A stretch of 64,000 nucleotides of DNA from the NCBI RefSeq assembly GCF_000205025.1, contig NZ_GL883760.1:47553-111552 (forward strand). The letters run 5' to 3'. The position numbers were made by a program, and so were the translations under genes. Below the pieces are notes generated by a model, which worked only from the letters and a program-made list of their open reading frames with translations, searched no databases and was not told where the DNA came from. Of this stretch, positions 36,699-44,817 are shown one piece after another. This DNA is from Parasutterella excrementihominis YIT 11859. Its GTDB lineage: Bacteria; Pseudomonadota; Gammaproteobacteria; Burkholderiales; Burkholderiaceae_F. Every line of letters starts with the position of its first letter. Position 1 is the first letter of the stretch.

Positions 36699-37541
36699 TT
36701 AGTTAGCGAGCTTACGAAGAACTTCAGGAAGCAGATATTCATTGGTCGCGACTGCCGATAAATCTTTAAGAGGATTGCCGCCTTTCATGCTCACGAGTCT
36801 GGCCCCGCTGCCTTCGATGACAGGTACTAGTGCTGCGACATCCCAGTAGTTCAAATCCGGGTCAATCATGATATCCGCACCGCCTGTTGCTACCGAGAAA
36901 TAGCCAAAACAGTCGCCCCATGTGCGGTAGAGCTTAACTTCGTCAATGAGAGACTGCATCTCTTTTCCGCCCTTCTGCTCCGGAGTCGTCCAGTGAGACG
37001 TCACGACAAGCGTCGCATCTGCAAGATTTTTGGTTTCTTTGCAGTGCACTTGACGAACCTTGCTGTCCGGACCGTGCAAAATCGCCCGCTCCCCATCTCC
37101 GATGAGCCAAACGCCGACGTGGGGATGTGAAATCACGCCGAGCATTGGCTGAAATCCGTTGCCGTCATCTCGCTCCACGGCAATCAGCGTACCGAAATGG
37201 AAGGCATTATGGATAAACGCGCGAGTGCCGTCGATCGGATCCAAAATCCAGCGGTAGCGCGGAAAACTGTCGCCCGAGGCTTCTTTGATCCCGAATTCTT
37301 CTCCGAAGATGCCGTGCGTAGGAAAATGCGCCTCAATCCATTCACGCATAACCTTTTCGGCGCCTCGGTCGGCAGCAGTCACCGGCGTGTGATCTTTCTT
37401 GTCGAACACTTCCGTGCCTGCCAGGAAACGGGGGAGAATTTCTTCGTTAGCCAAGGAGATTAATTTCTTGATTGCCGGCTCAAAGAGTTTTAATTCCGCC
37501 TCTGAACAGCCGGCGCAGTAGGATTGTTTTTTCTCAGACAT
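36699..37541 (-). CDS. inositol monophosphatase family phosphatase, HisN-like
   Basis: A 280-residue Li-sensitive type phosphatase. Metal-binding motifs are GEEFG (about 80) and WILDPIDGTRAF (about 100), with WDVAALVPVIEGSGA near the C-terminus. HTPVTAADRGAE and FGTLIAVER resemble IMPase-type histidinol-phosphatases (HisN), but inositol-1-phosphatase is possible. The ATG at 37541 was chosen; earlier in-frame starts at 37559 and 37595 exist. It lies alone, divergent from the EF-G paralogue. Confidence 0.85.
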   Translation of the reverse strand: MSEKKQSYCAGCSEAELKLFEPAIKKLISLANEEILPRFLAGTEVFDKKDHTPVTAADRGAEKVMREWIEAHFPTHGIFGEEFGIKEASGDSFPRYRWILDPIDGTRAFIHNAFHFGTLIAVERDDGNGFQPMLGVISHPHVGVWLIGDGERAILHGPDSKVRQVHCKETKNLADATLVVTSHWTTPEQKGGKEMQSLIDEVKLYRTWGDCFGYFSVATGGADIMIDPDLNYWDVAALVPVIEGSGARLVSMKGGNPLKDLSAVATNEYLLPEVLRKLAN

Positions 37542-37622
37542 TTCTCCGCTTTCTCCCATCTTTGTTAAAGTCGCCTCTCGGCAAAAATCGGTCATTTGTC
37601 AAATTATTCTCGACAAAGACGA

Positions 37623-37641
37623 TTGATTGTTTCACAATCAA
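37623..37641. promoter_or_regulatory. perfect palindrome upstream of the EF-G paralogue
   Basis: TTGATTGT-TTC-ACAATCAA has 8-base perfect arms around a 3-base centre. It lies 41 bases upstream of the EF-G paralogue and 82 bases from the divergent phosphatase start. It looks like a dimeric repressor or activator site. It is not an FNR box, because the half-sites are too far apart. Confidence 0.45.
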
Positions 37642-37681
37642 AGGATACGTCAATTAATTTCATAAGAAAGGAAAAAGCATC

Positions 37682-39733
37682 ATGCCTATTTTCTCAACCG
37701 AAAATCTCAGAACAGTTGCCTTGGTCGGCCATGGCGGTAGCGGAAAAACCACCTTGGCGGAAGGAATTCTTGCCAAAGCAGGCATGATCATTACATGCGG
37801 TTCTGTCGAACGCGGCACAACCGTCTGCGACTCCGACCCGCTCGAAAAAGCGGTTCAGCACTCTCTGCGTGCAGCCTGTACGCACTTCGAAGCAGACAAC
37901 GAAAACGGACAGGAAGTTCGTGTGCACATGATCGACACTCCGGGATACCCAGATTTCGTCGGTCAGGCCTTGGGTGCTCTCGACGCTGTTAAAACAGCCG
38001 CCATTGTGGTGGACGCCACCGCCGGCATTCAGCTCATGACCCGCCGCATGATGGATTGGGCCAAGGAACGCAATCTCAACCGCATGATCATCGTCAACAA
38101 GATTGACGCAGAACACTTAGATTTGCCGCGTCTGGTTGAAGAGCTCAGAGAAGCCTTCGGCCAGGAAGTCATGCCGATTAACCTGCCCGCCAACAACGGC
38201 GCCCGTGTAATCGACTGCTTCTCCAAAGACGAAGGTGAAGCCGACTTCATGAGCGTACCCGAAGTCCATCGCGCTTTTATCGAACAGGTCGTGGAAGTCG
38301 ACGACGCCGCTATGGAAAAATACCTTGAAGAAGGTGAAGCTGATCCGAGCACACTACACGCTCCGCTGACACAAGCACTCCGCGAAGGCCACATCATCCC
38401 GATCTGCTTCGTCTCCGGCAAGACCGGCGCTGGTGTCGACGACCTCATCAACGTGATGGTCCGCCACCTCCCGAATCCGTCCGAAGCCAATGCTCCGCTC
38501 TTCACCGATGAAAACGGAAATGACGTTGAACTTAAGTCCGATCCTGAGCTCCCGCTGGTTGCTCACGTCTTCAAAGTAGTTAATGACCCGTACGTCGGCA
38601 AGGTCGGTGTGTTCCGTATCCATCAGGGTACCCTGCGCCGTGACGATCAGCTGTTTGTTAACGACAACAAGAAGCCGATCAAAGTTTCTCACCCGATGAT
38701 TCTTCAGGGCAAAGAGACCACTGAAGTTCGCGAACTGGTGCCGGGCGATATCGGTGTTATCGCCAAAGTCGACGAACTCGTGTTCGACAGCGTGATTCAT
38801 GCTTCTCACGAGCACGACAACATCAAGATGAAACCGCTGAGCTTCCCGAAACCCATGTTCGGCTTAGCAATTTCTCCGGCTCGCCGCGGCGATGAAGGCC
38901 GTCTCTCCGACATTCTGCATAAGCTCCTGTCCGAAGACCCGACACTCGAACTCGAACACGACACCACATTGAACGAAACCGTTCTTCGCGGTCTGAGCGC
39001 TCAACACTTAAGAAGCGTTCTCGAAAGAATGGCTGCGCAGTTCAAGCTTGAAGTCAACACTCGTACACCTCGCATCCCGTACCGTGAAACCATTGCTCAG
39101 GGTGCTGAAGGCCACGCCCGCCACAAGAAACAGACCGGCGGCGCCGGCCAGTTCGGTGAAGTCTATCTTCGCATTGAACCGCGTGAACGCGGGGCCGGTT
39201 TCGAATTCGTTGACGAAGTCAAAGGCGGCGCAATTCCGTACAACTTCATCCCGGCTGTAGAAAAAGGCGTCCGTGACGCTTTGGATACAGGCTATGTTGC
39301 CGGTTATCCGATCCACGACGTTCGCGTTGTCGTCTATGACGGTAAGAGCCATCCAGTTGACTCCAAGGAAGTTGCTTTCGTCTCTGCCGGCAGAAAAGCC
39401 ATGCTTGACGCTCTGTCCAAAGCAAAACCGACGATCCTTGAACCGATCGTTGACGTTGAGATTGTTGCTCCGGACAGCGCCATGGGTGACATCACGGGCG
39501 ACCTCGCCAGCCGCAGAGGTCAGGTAACCGGTACCGCCAACATGGCCGGCGGCATGATGATCATCTCCGGCACGGTGCCTCTGTCCGAGCTCGACGGTTA
39601 TGCCGCTCGTCTGAATGCCATCACTCAGGGTGCCGGCAGCTACTCTATGGAACTGGCCGGATACGCTCCTGTTCCGATGCAGCGCCAGGTTGAGTTGGCC
39701 TCCAACTATCACAGGAAGGATGAAGACGAATAA
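37682..39733 (+). CDS. elongation factor G-like paralogue (EF-G2 type)
   Basis: A 683-residue translational GTPase with the five EF-G domains but a divergent GTP site. The P-loop is GHGGSGKTT (16-24) where canonical EF-G has AHIDAGKTT, and G3 is DTPG (85-88) and G4 NKID (139-142). Domain IV (KKQTGGAGQFGEVYLRIEP) and domain V are intact. It is not linked to rpsL, rpsG or tuf, as a housekeeping fusA would be, so it is probably the second EF-G of the cell. AAAGGAAAAAG precedes the ATG. Confidence 0.9.
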   Translation: MPIFSTENLRTVALVGHGGSGKTTLAEGILAKAGMIITCGSVERGTTVCDSDPLEKAVQHSLRAACTHFEADNENGQEVRVHMIDTPGYPDFVGQALGALDAVKTAAIVVDATAGIQLMTRRMMDWAKERNLNRMIIVNKIDAEHLDLPRLVEELREAFGQEVMPINLPANNGARVIDCFSKDEGEADFMSVPEVHRAFIEQVVEVDDAAMEKYLEEGEADPSTLHAPLTQALREGHIIPICFVSGKTGAGVDDLINVMVRHLPNPSEANAPLFTDENGNDVELKSDPELPLVAHVFKVVNDPYVGKVGVFRIHQGTLRRDDQLFVNDNKKPIKVSHPMILQGKETTEVRELVPGDIGVIAKVDELVFDSVIHASHEHDNIKMKPLSFPKPMFGLAISPARRGDEGRLSDILHKLLSEDPTLELEHDTTLNETVLRGLSAQHLRSVLERMAAQFKLEVNTRTPRIPYRETIAQGAEGHARHKKQTGGAGQFGEVYLRIEPRERGAGFEFVDEVKGGAIPYNFIPAVEKGVRDALDTGYVAGYPIHDVRVVVYDGKSHPVDSKEVAFVSAGRKAMLDALSKAKPTILEPIVDVEIVAPDSAMGDITGDLASRRGQVTGTANMAGGMMIISGTVPLSELDGYAARLNAITQGAGSYSMELAGYAPVPMQRQVELASNYHRKDEDE

Positions 39734-39760
39734 TCCCGTCCTGACTGAATAAGTCTTTTC

Positions 39761-39786
39761 GGCCCGCGTTTTGCGGGCCTTTTCTT
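39761..39786 (+). terminator. rho-independent terminator after the EF-G paralogue
   Basis: GGCCCGC (39761-39767) pairs with GCGGGCC (39773-39779) around a five-base loop, followed by TTTTCTTATTT. Confidence 0.9.
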
Positions 39787-39945
39787 ATTTCCGCGGCGCC
39801 GTCCTCAATCTCTTCTCAAGGTTAGTGAGGAAGAAAACCCGCCGCTCTATAATTGTCTAGCTTATGCAGCACGGACAAAGACTTGGCGAAAGCCTCCTTC
39901 CTTGCCGTGTTTTTTAAATTTTTTAGCTTCTATTATTTAAGCGAA

Positions 39946-40191
39946 ATGCCTATCTACTCTTACAAGTGCTCTAACTGCGGCTACACAAAAGATGTTCTGC
40001 AGAAATACTCCGATGCTCCTATTACCCATTGTCCGAAATGCAACATGGAAACGATGGTTAAGCAGCTTTCGGCACCCGGCTTCGAGCTCAAGGGAAAAGG
40101 TTGGTATGCTACAGACTTTAAGGGCGGATCTTCTGCAGCCCTGCCTGCCTCCCACTGCAATGAAAATTGCCCTGCTAAAAAAGATAAGTGA
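39946..40191 (+). CDS. FmdB-family zinc ribbon protein
   Basis: A small protein of 81 residues with the FmdB regulatory-type zinc ribbon: MPIYSYKCSNCG with Cys8 and Cys11, and CPKC with Cys29 and Cys32. The end is PAKKDK. I chose the start at 39946 because it gives the family N-terminus; a longer frame from 39853 adds an unlikely hydrophobic stretch. A TATAAT at about 39848 could be its -10 element. FmdB-type genes often stand just ahead of aspS in betaproteobacteria; the role is not established. Confidence 0.88.
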   Translation: MPIYSYKCSNCGYTKDVLQKYSDAPITHCPKCNMETMVKQLSAPGFELKGKGWYATDFKGGSSAALPASHCNENCPAKKDK

Positions 40192-40229
40192 TTTGCCTTA
40201 CTCCCGAATCCGAAAGACATACAACTGAA

Positions 40230-40259
40230 TTGTCATTTTGGGTACCCATTGTTTAGAAT
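40230..40259 (+). promoter_or_regulatory. sigma-70 type promoter of aspS
   Basis: TTGTCA (40230-40235) and TAGAAT (40254-40259) are separated by 18 bases. The spacer contains the palindrome GGGTACCC. The aspS ATG is 54 bases downstream of the -10 element. Confidence 0.7.
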
Positions 40260-40278
40260 GAACGGGAATTTATTGATA

Positions 40279-40295
40279 GAGCACGAAAAGTGCTC
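40279..40295 (+). promoter_or_regulatory. short hairpin in the aspS leader
   Basis: GAGCAC (40279-40284) and GTGCTC (40290-40295) form a perfect six-base stem with a GAAAA loop, between the predicted start of transcription and the ribosome binding site GGAG. Its role is unknown; it may shape leader stability or translation. Confidence 0.4.
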
Positions 40296-40313
40296 GCTTT
40301 TGCGGAGTTTTTA

Positions 40314-42107
40314 ATGCGTACTGAATATGCAGGTTTGATTGACGAGAAATTCCTCGGTCAAACTGTCACCCTCTACGGCTGGGCCCATCGCCGCCGCGAC
40401 CACGGCGGTGTTATTTTCATCGATTTGCGCGATCGTGAAGGCCTGGTCCAAATCGTCTGCGACCCGGATCGTCCCGACGTCTTCGAAACTGCCGATAAAG
40501 TCCGTAACGAATTCGTTGTGGAGGTTAAAGGCCTGGTTCGTGCTCGTCCGGAAGGCACTCGCAACGAAAACCTCATCTCCGGCGGCGTTGAAGTGCTGGC
40601 TCAGGAACTCAAGATCCTGAATCCTTCCGCACCTCCCCCCTTCCTGCTTGATGACGAAAATCTCTCCGAAACCACACGTCTGACTTATCGTGTGCTCGAC
40701 CTTCGTCGTCTGCCGATGCAGCGCAATATGAAGCTCCGCTACAAAGCTGCAATGGCTTTCCGCCGTTTCCTTGACAAGCACGGCTTCATCGACATCGAAA
40801 CTCCGATGCTCACCAAGAGCACTCCGGAAGGCGCCCGCGACTATCTGGTTCCCTCTCGTATTCACGACGGCCACTTCTATGCTCTGCCGCAGTCTCCTCA
40901 GCTCTTCAAACAGATGCTGATGTGCGCAGGCTTTGACCGCTACTACCAGATCGTTAAATGCTTCCGTGACGAAGACCTTCGTGCTGACCGTCAGCCTGAA
41001 TTCACTCAGGTGGATATTGAAACCAGCTTCCTGAACGAAGTTGAAATCCGCGCCCTGATGGAAGAGTTGATCCGCGCCGTCTTCAAAGAAGCCATCAATG
41101 TCGACCTGCCCAATCCGTTCCCGATCATGCTGTGGACGGATGCAATGAACAACTACGGTTCCGACAAGCCCGACCTTCGCGTCAAGCTCAAACTCACAGA
41201 TCTCACCGATCTGATGAGCAACGTTGACTTTAAGGTCTTCAGATCCGCTACCGAACTCAACGACGGCCGCGTCATGGCTCTCCGCGTTCCTCACGGCGCT
41301 TCCATGCCCCGCAGCGAAATCGACGGCTACACCGAATTCGTTAAGATTTACGGTGCCAAGGGGCTGGCCTACATCAAAGTTAATGACATCAAGGCCGGAA
41401 GAGAAGGTCTCCAGAGCCCGATCGTTAAGAACCTTTCCGACGATGTCCTCAAGGCCATCATCGAAAGAACCGGTGCTCAGGACGGCGACGTCATTTTCTT
41501 TGGCGCCGACCGCAAGAAGATCGTTTTCGACTCCCTCGGCGCTCTGCGTCTGAAAGTCGGTCATTCCGGATTCGGCAAATCTCACGGTCTGTTTGAAGAA
41601 GGATGGAGACCTCTGTGGGTCATCGACTTCCCGATGTTCGAGTACGACGAGGAAGAAGAACGCTGGGTTGCCTGCCATCACCCGTTCACCAGCCCGAAAG
41701 ACGGCGACGAAGACAAACTCGTTACCGATCCGGAAAACTGCTTCGCCAAAGCCTACGACATGGTGCTCAACGGCTGGGAAATCGGCGGCGGCTCCATCCG
41801 TATCCACAAGGCTGATGTTCAGAGCAAGGTATTCAACGCTCTCAAGATCGGTCCGGAAGAAGCCCGTGCCAAGTTCGGCTTCCTGCTTGACGTTCTGCAG
41901 TACGGTGCACCTCCCCACGGTGGCTTAGCCTTCGGTCTTGACCGTATCGTCACCATGATGTGCGGTGCCGATTCCATCCGTGACGTGATTGCCTTCCCGA
42001 AGACACAGCGTGCACAGTGCTTGCTGACACAGGCTCCTTCTCCTGTTGATGAAAAACAGCTGAGAGAGCTTCACATCCGTCTGCGCAACGAACACAAGAA
42101 GGAATAA
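40314..42107 (+). CDS. aspS: aspartyl-tRNA synthetase, probably non-discriminating (Asp/Asn)
   Basis: A 597-residue class II synthetase of bacterial type: N-terminal anticodon-binding OB fold, catalytic core with the GAD insert, and motif 3 [10 protein letters not shown] near 530. His30 (RRDHGG) and Gly81 (RPEG) match the residues known in Pseudomonas to let AspRS also charge tRNA-Asn; the discriminating E. coli enzyme has Leu at the first of these. Such cells need GatCAB to make Asn-tRNA. GGAG lies seven bases before the ATG at 40314. Confidence 0.95.
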   Translation: MRTEYAGLIDEKFLGQTVTLYGWAHRRRDHGGVIFIDLRDREGLVQIVCDPDRPDVFETADKVRNEFVVEVKGLVRARPEGTRNENLISGGVEVLAQELKILNPSAPPPFLLDDENLSETTRLTYRVLDLRRLPMQRNMKLRYKAAMAFRRFLDKHGFIDIETPMLTKSTPEGARDYLVPSRIHDGHFYALPQSPQLFKQMLMCAGFDRYYQIVKCFRDEDLRADRQPEFTQVDIETSFLNEVEIRALMEELIRAVFKEAINVDLPNPFPIMLWTDAMNNYGSDKPDLRVKLKLTDLTDLMSNVDFKVFRSATELNDGRVMALRVPHGASMPRSEIDGYTEFVKIYGAKGLAYIKVNDIKAGREGLQSPIVKNLSDDVLKAIIERTGAQDGDVIFFGADRKKIVFDSLGALRLKVGHSGFGKSHGLFEEGWRPLWVIDFPMFEYDEEEERWVACHHPFTSPKDGDEDKLVTDPENCFAKAYDMVLNGWEIGGGSIRIHKADVQSKVFNALKIGPEEARAKFGFLLDVLQYGAPPHGGLAFGLDRIVTMMCGADSIRDVIAFPKTQRAQCLLTQAPSPVDEKQLRELHIRLRNEHKKE

Positions 42108-42126
42108 TCTGAATCTCTTTTGATTC

Positions 42127-42158
42127 ACGGCCCTCCGACGGAGGGCCGTTTTCATTTG
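42127..42158 (+). terminator. rho-independent terminator after aspS
   Basis: ACGGCCCTCC (42127-42136) and GGAGGGCCGT (42140-42149) form a perfect 10-base stem with a GAC loop, followed by TTTCATTT. Confidence 0.92.
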
Positions 42159-42179
42159 TGCGGTATTCGTATATTCATC

Positions 42180-43373
42180 TTAGCGAGTCGGCAAGATCGC
42201 CGAGCCTCGCTTCAGCCAAATCGCCGCACAGGCCAGCACACAGACACCGATAAGTGCACAGGCAACATAGGGAACTGTGGCGAAACCGAACTCAGCAGAC
42301 ACTCGGCTTCCGATAAAAGCTCCGCCTCCGATACCGATATTGAAAATGCCGGAGAACATGGATGTCGCCACGTCGGCGGCATCTCGCGCCGTATCCAGCA
42401 GCAGTGTTTGAAATGCCATCGAAATCGCCGTCATCGAAGCACCCCAGAAGGTACCGAGGATGACGAGGGCGCCGAAATGCGATGAGGTAACCGTCAGCAG
42501 TCCGACACAGACCGTCATGATCAGCATCGGAATCACCAGCGTGCCTGAGCGGTGCTTATCCACTGTTCTGGAACTAATGACCGTTCCGATAATGCCGGCA
42601 ATACCGAAAATAAACAGGAACCAGACCGTGGCATTCTCGGACAGGTGACCGACATTCATCAGGATCGGCGTGATGTAGGAATACACCGTGAACTGCCCCA
42701 AAATCACGACCATGGTCAGTAGGTATAGCTGCACAAGCGCCGGGCGCTTAAACAAGGACGGAAGACTCTTTAAAGAACCGGCTCGATTGCTGGTACAGAC
42801 AGGCAGCGAGAAAAAAATAATGACCCAGACCAATACCGCTGCCATACCCACGATGAAGAAGGATCCCTGCCAGCCGACTTGCTGTCCGAGATGGGTTCCG
42901 ATCGGAACGCCCAGCACCGTTGCGACAATCGAGCCTCCCATCACCGCCGCCAAGCCGAAAGCCTGCTTTCCGAAAGGCGCCACCCTTGCTGCCAGCGGCG
43001 TCATGATGGACCAAAAAATGGAATGCGTTACCGCGACGCAGACTCGTGCGCCCATGAGTTTTTCAAACGTATCGGCCCACAAAACCACAAAATGACTCAG
43101 GGCAAAAATCACAATGAGCCAAAGCAGCAGCCGGCGTCGCTCCAGCTTTGCTGTCAATATTGTCAGCGGAAGCGACAACAGGGATACGACCCAGGCGTAA
43201 ACCGTAATGATGAGGCCGGTTTTTGAGACGGACTCATGAATCGATTCTGCAATGTTCGGCAATAAGCCGACCGGTAAAAATTCAGAAGTGTTAAATACGA
43301 AAGCGGCAAAGGCCAGTCCGATCGTCGGAATCCAGGCCTTAAATCCGAACTTGTGCTGCTGAGGAGTGTGCAT
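42180..43373 (-). CDS. major facilitator sugar exporter (SotB type)
   Basis: A 397-residue MFS protein with 12 predicted helices. It matches the SotB/YdeA arabinose-sugar efflux group in segments such as FNTSEFLPVGLLPNIA, ITVYAWVVSLLSLPL, THSIFWSIMTPLAARVAP and LFSGIFNIGIGGGAFIG. It would export sugars or related compounds across the inner membrane. It starts 14 bases after the lipoprotein gene and so appears to be the last gene of the mtnA operon, which suggests it may export a sugar-like by-product of that pathway. Confidence 0.88.
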   Translation of the reverse strand: MHTPQQHKFGFKAWIPTIGLAFAAFVFNTSEFLPVGLLPNIAESIHESVSKTGLIITVYAWVVSLLSLPLTILTAKLERRRLLLWLIVIFALSHFVVLWADTFEKLMGARVCVAVTHSIFWSIMTPLAARVAPFGKQAFGLAAVMGGSIVATVLGVPIGTHLGQQVGWQGSFFIVGMAAVLVWVIIFFSLPVCTSNRAGSLKSLPSLFKRPALVQLYLLTMVVILGQFTVYSYITPILMNVGHLSENATVWFLFIFGIAGIIGTVISSRTVDKHRSGTLVIPMLIMTVCVGLLTVTSSHFGALVILGTFWGASMTAISMAFQTLLLDTARDAADVATSMFSGIFNIGIGGGAFIGSRVSAEFGFATVPYVACALIGVCVLACAAIWLKRGSAILPTR

Positions 43374-43387
43374 CTAACCAAAAACTT

Positions 43388-43894
43388 TTAGAAATCACGC
43401 TGATCCGCGTCTCTCTGGACCCAAGGATCAATACTTAAAACGTAACGCAGAACTTTATCATCCTTGTCGTCAAAGTCGACCCATAGGGCCATCGGGAATC
43501 CGGATTCGTCAAGGTAGCGGTACATATAAGTGTGTTCGCCTAAGTTCCTGTAATGCCATTGTTCGCAGGGCTTTCCGAACATCGTGTAGATGTCCTGACT
43601 GTCCTGGACTTTGGGCTTGATCTGGTTGAAGTATTTTTGCTGCAGAAGCTGATCCTTAAAGATCAATCTGCCTTCCGGATTAAAGATCATCACGTAGGAA
43701 GTCTGGCCCATCGGCTGCATGGAGTAAACGATTCGAATCGATCCGTCGGGGAGCCGTGTCGTAGAGTCGGGAACTCCGAGCTCTTTAACAGTGTGGTCAT
43801 ATGTGTCGTTCAGCTTAATCATGTCGGGATGTGCACAAGCCGTCAAAAACAGCGCCGCGCAGCAAACCAAAATCAGTTTATAAAACTTTGTCAT
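43388..43894 (-). CDS. lipoprotein with two BamE/SmpA-like repeats
   Basis: A 168-residue lipoprotein with signal peptide MTKFYKLILVCCAALFLTAC (lipobox LTAC, Cys20). Two units of similar shape follow: one near 35-80 (ELGVPDSTTR...YVMIFNPEGRL) and one near 105-155 (MFGKPCEQWH...WVDFDDKDDKVL), reminiscent of the SmpA/BamE fold. GGAG lies six bases before the ATG at 43894; a much longer upstream frame has no support. Its start overlaps the small gene by 17 bases. The function is unknown. Confidence 0.78.
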   Translation of the reverse strand: MTKFYKLILVCCAALFLTACAHPDMIKLNDTYDHTVKELGVPDSTTRLPDGSIRIVYSMQPMGQTSYVMIFNPEGRLIFKDQLLQQKYFNQIKPKVQDSQDIYTMFGKPCEQWHYRNLGEHTYMYRYLDESGFPMALWVDFDDKDDKVLRYVLSIDPWVQRDADQRDF

Positions 43895-44138
43895 TTTCTT
43901 CTCCAGCCCGAGCTTTCTGCTCAGGGTATTGGGAATGCAGGTTGCGAATAAGGTCCAAGTAGGCCTCTCGGAAAGAGGCCTCTGAGCATCCCATAAGAAC
44001 AGCGTCGTCGATAGCATCCTGAAGGTATCCTTTGATTTCTTCAAGATTCTCGGCCATCACCTTATTTTTTTCCGTACATGCAATGGGAGAGCCTTCCCAA
44101 GTGCACCACTTAGGCGCCGGCGCCTCAGCCTTCTTCAT
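43878..44138 (-). CDS. unrecognised 86-residue protein in the mtnA operon
   Basis: A small soluble protein with an N-terminal part rich in Pro, Trp and Cys (PKWCTWEGSPIACTEKNK) and a helical C-terminal part (ENLEEIKGYLQDAIDDAVLM, then GCSEASFREAYLDLI). Three cysteines (12, 21 and 51) could bind metal, though spacing fits no known ribbon. It overlaps the aldolase by 14 bases and the lipoprotein by 17, so it is translated as part of the operon. I do not recognise its family. Confidence 0.75.
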   Translation of the reverse strand: MKKAEAPAPKWCTWEGSPIACTEKNKVMAENLEEIKGYLQDAIDDAVLMGCSEASFREAYLDLIRNLHSQYPEQKARAGEENDKVL

Positions 44139-44817
44139 GGCCTTTCTCCTGCTGTCCGTAGGTCTTAAACTGCTCTTTCACTCGCGCCATCTCTTCTTTA
44201 TCAATCAGAGGGCAGCCTCCGATCTGCTTAAGATTCATCCACATCCGAGCAAGCGATTCGATTTCCAAAGCAACAGCGTAAGCCTGCTTCAAGTTACGGC
44301 CCGCTGCCACGCTGCCGTGATGCGAAAGGAGGCACCCCAAGCGATCTTTGCCCAGCGTATCGCGACAGCCTTCTGCCAAGGCCACGGAGCCGAACGTAGC
44401 ATAGGGTGCGCAGGGAAGCGTATCGCCTCCCACAGCTGCAACCATGTAATGGAACGGAGGAATTGCCTCGTCCAGGCAGGAAAGCATGGTTGCGTACGGA
44501 GAATGCGTGTGTACAACGGCATTGATATCGGGACGAGTCTGATAAAGAAAAGCATGCAGGTTCCACTCAGATGAAGGCTGGCGGCTTCCTACCGCCTTAT
44601 AGCAGCCGTTGTCCGTAAATAAAATCCGCACCAAATCTTCCGGTTCGGTTTCGTCATAGGGCAGTCCTGTGGGCGTAATCAAAAAACCTTTGCCTTCCGG
44701 AGAATCAAACCGTACAGAGAGGTTTCCGCTGCTGTTAACATTAAGACCTGCTCGACTCAGTTTTAAGGCGTAGTCGATGATTTCCTCTCTCCCCTTTTCT
44801 TCCTTATCTTCAAACAT
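44125..44817 (-). CDS. class II aldolase/adducin family protein next to mtnA
   Basis: A 230-residue zinc enzyme of the fuculose-phosphate aldolase fold. Metal ligands are His103 and His105 (VVHTHSPYAT) and His167 (SHHGSV), with the likely catalytic Glu84 (SSEWNLH). Next to mtnA it is either MtnB (methylthioribulose-1-phosphate dehydratase) or the Ald2-type aldolase of the DHAP shunt, which splits 5-deoxyribulose- or methylthioribulose-1-phosphate to DHAP and an aldehyde. The absence of mtnC and mtnD nearby favours the aldolase. It overlaps mtnA by 8 bases. Confidence 0.85.
   Translation of the reverse strand: MFEDKEEKGREEIIDYALKLSRAGLNVNSSGNLSVRFDSPEGKGFLITPTGLPYDETEPEDLVRILFTDNGCYKAVGSRQPSSEWNLHAFLYQTRPDINAVVHTHSPYATMLSCLDEAIPPFHYMVAAVGGDTLPCAPYATFGSVALAEGCRDTLGKDRLGCLLSHHGSVAAGRNLKQAYAVALEIESLARMWMNLKQIGGCPLIDKEEMARVKEQFKTYGQQEKGHEEG

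Noticed and set aside
37623..37641. FNR site upstream of the EF-G paralogue
   Set aside because: The half-sites TTGAT and ATCAA are separated by 9 bases, not the 4 of FNR boxes. It is kept only as an unassigned palindrome.
39853..39945. Longer N-terminus for the FmdB-type protein
   Set aside because: The extra 31 residues are hydrophobic and unlike the family, whose proteins begin at MPIYSY. The segment is more likely untranslated leader.
40311..41918. A 535-codon open frame antisense to aspS
   Set aside because: It mirrors the third-position pattern of aspS, has no ribosome binding site or domain, and aspS is a certain gene. Similar long antisense frames occur opposite glyS (882-1904), miaB (7039-8028) and other genes.
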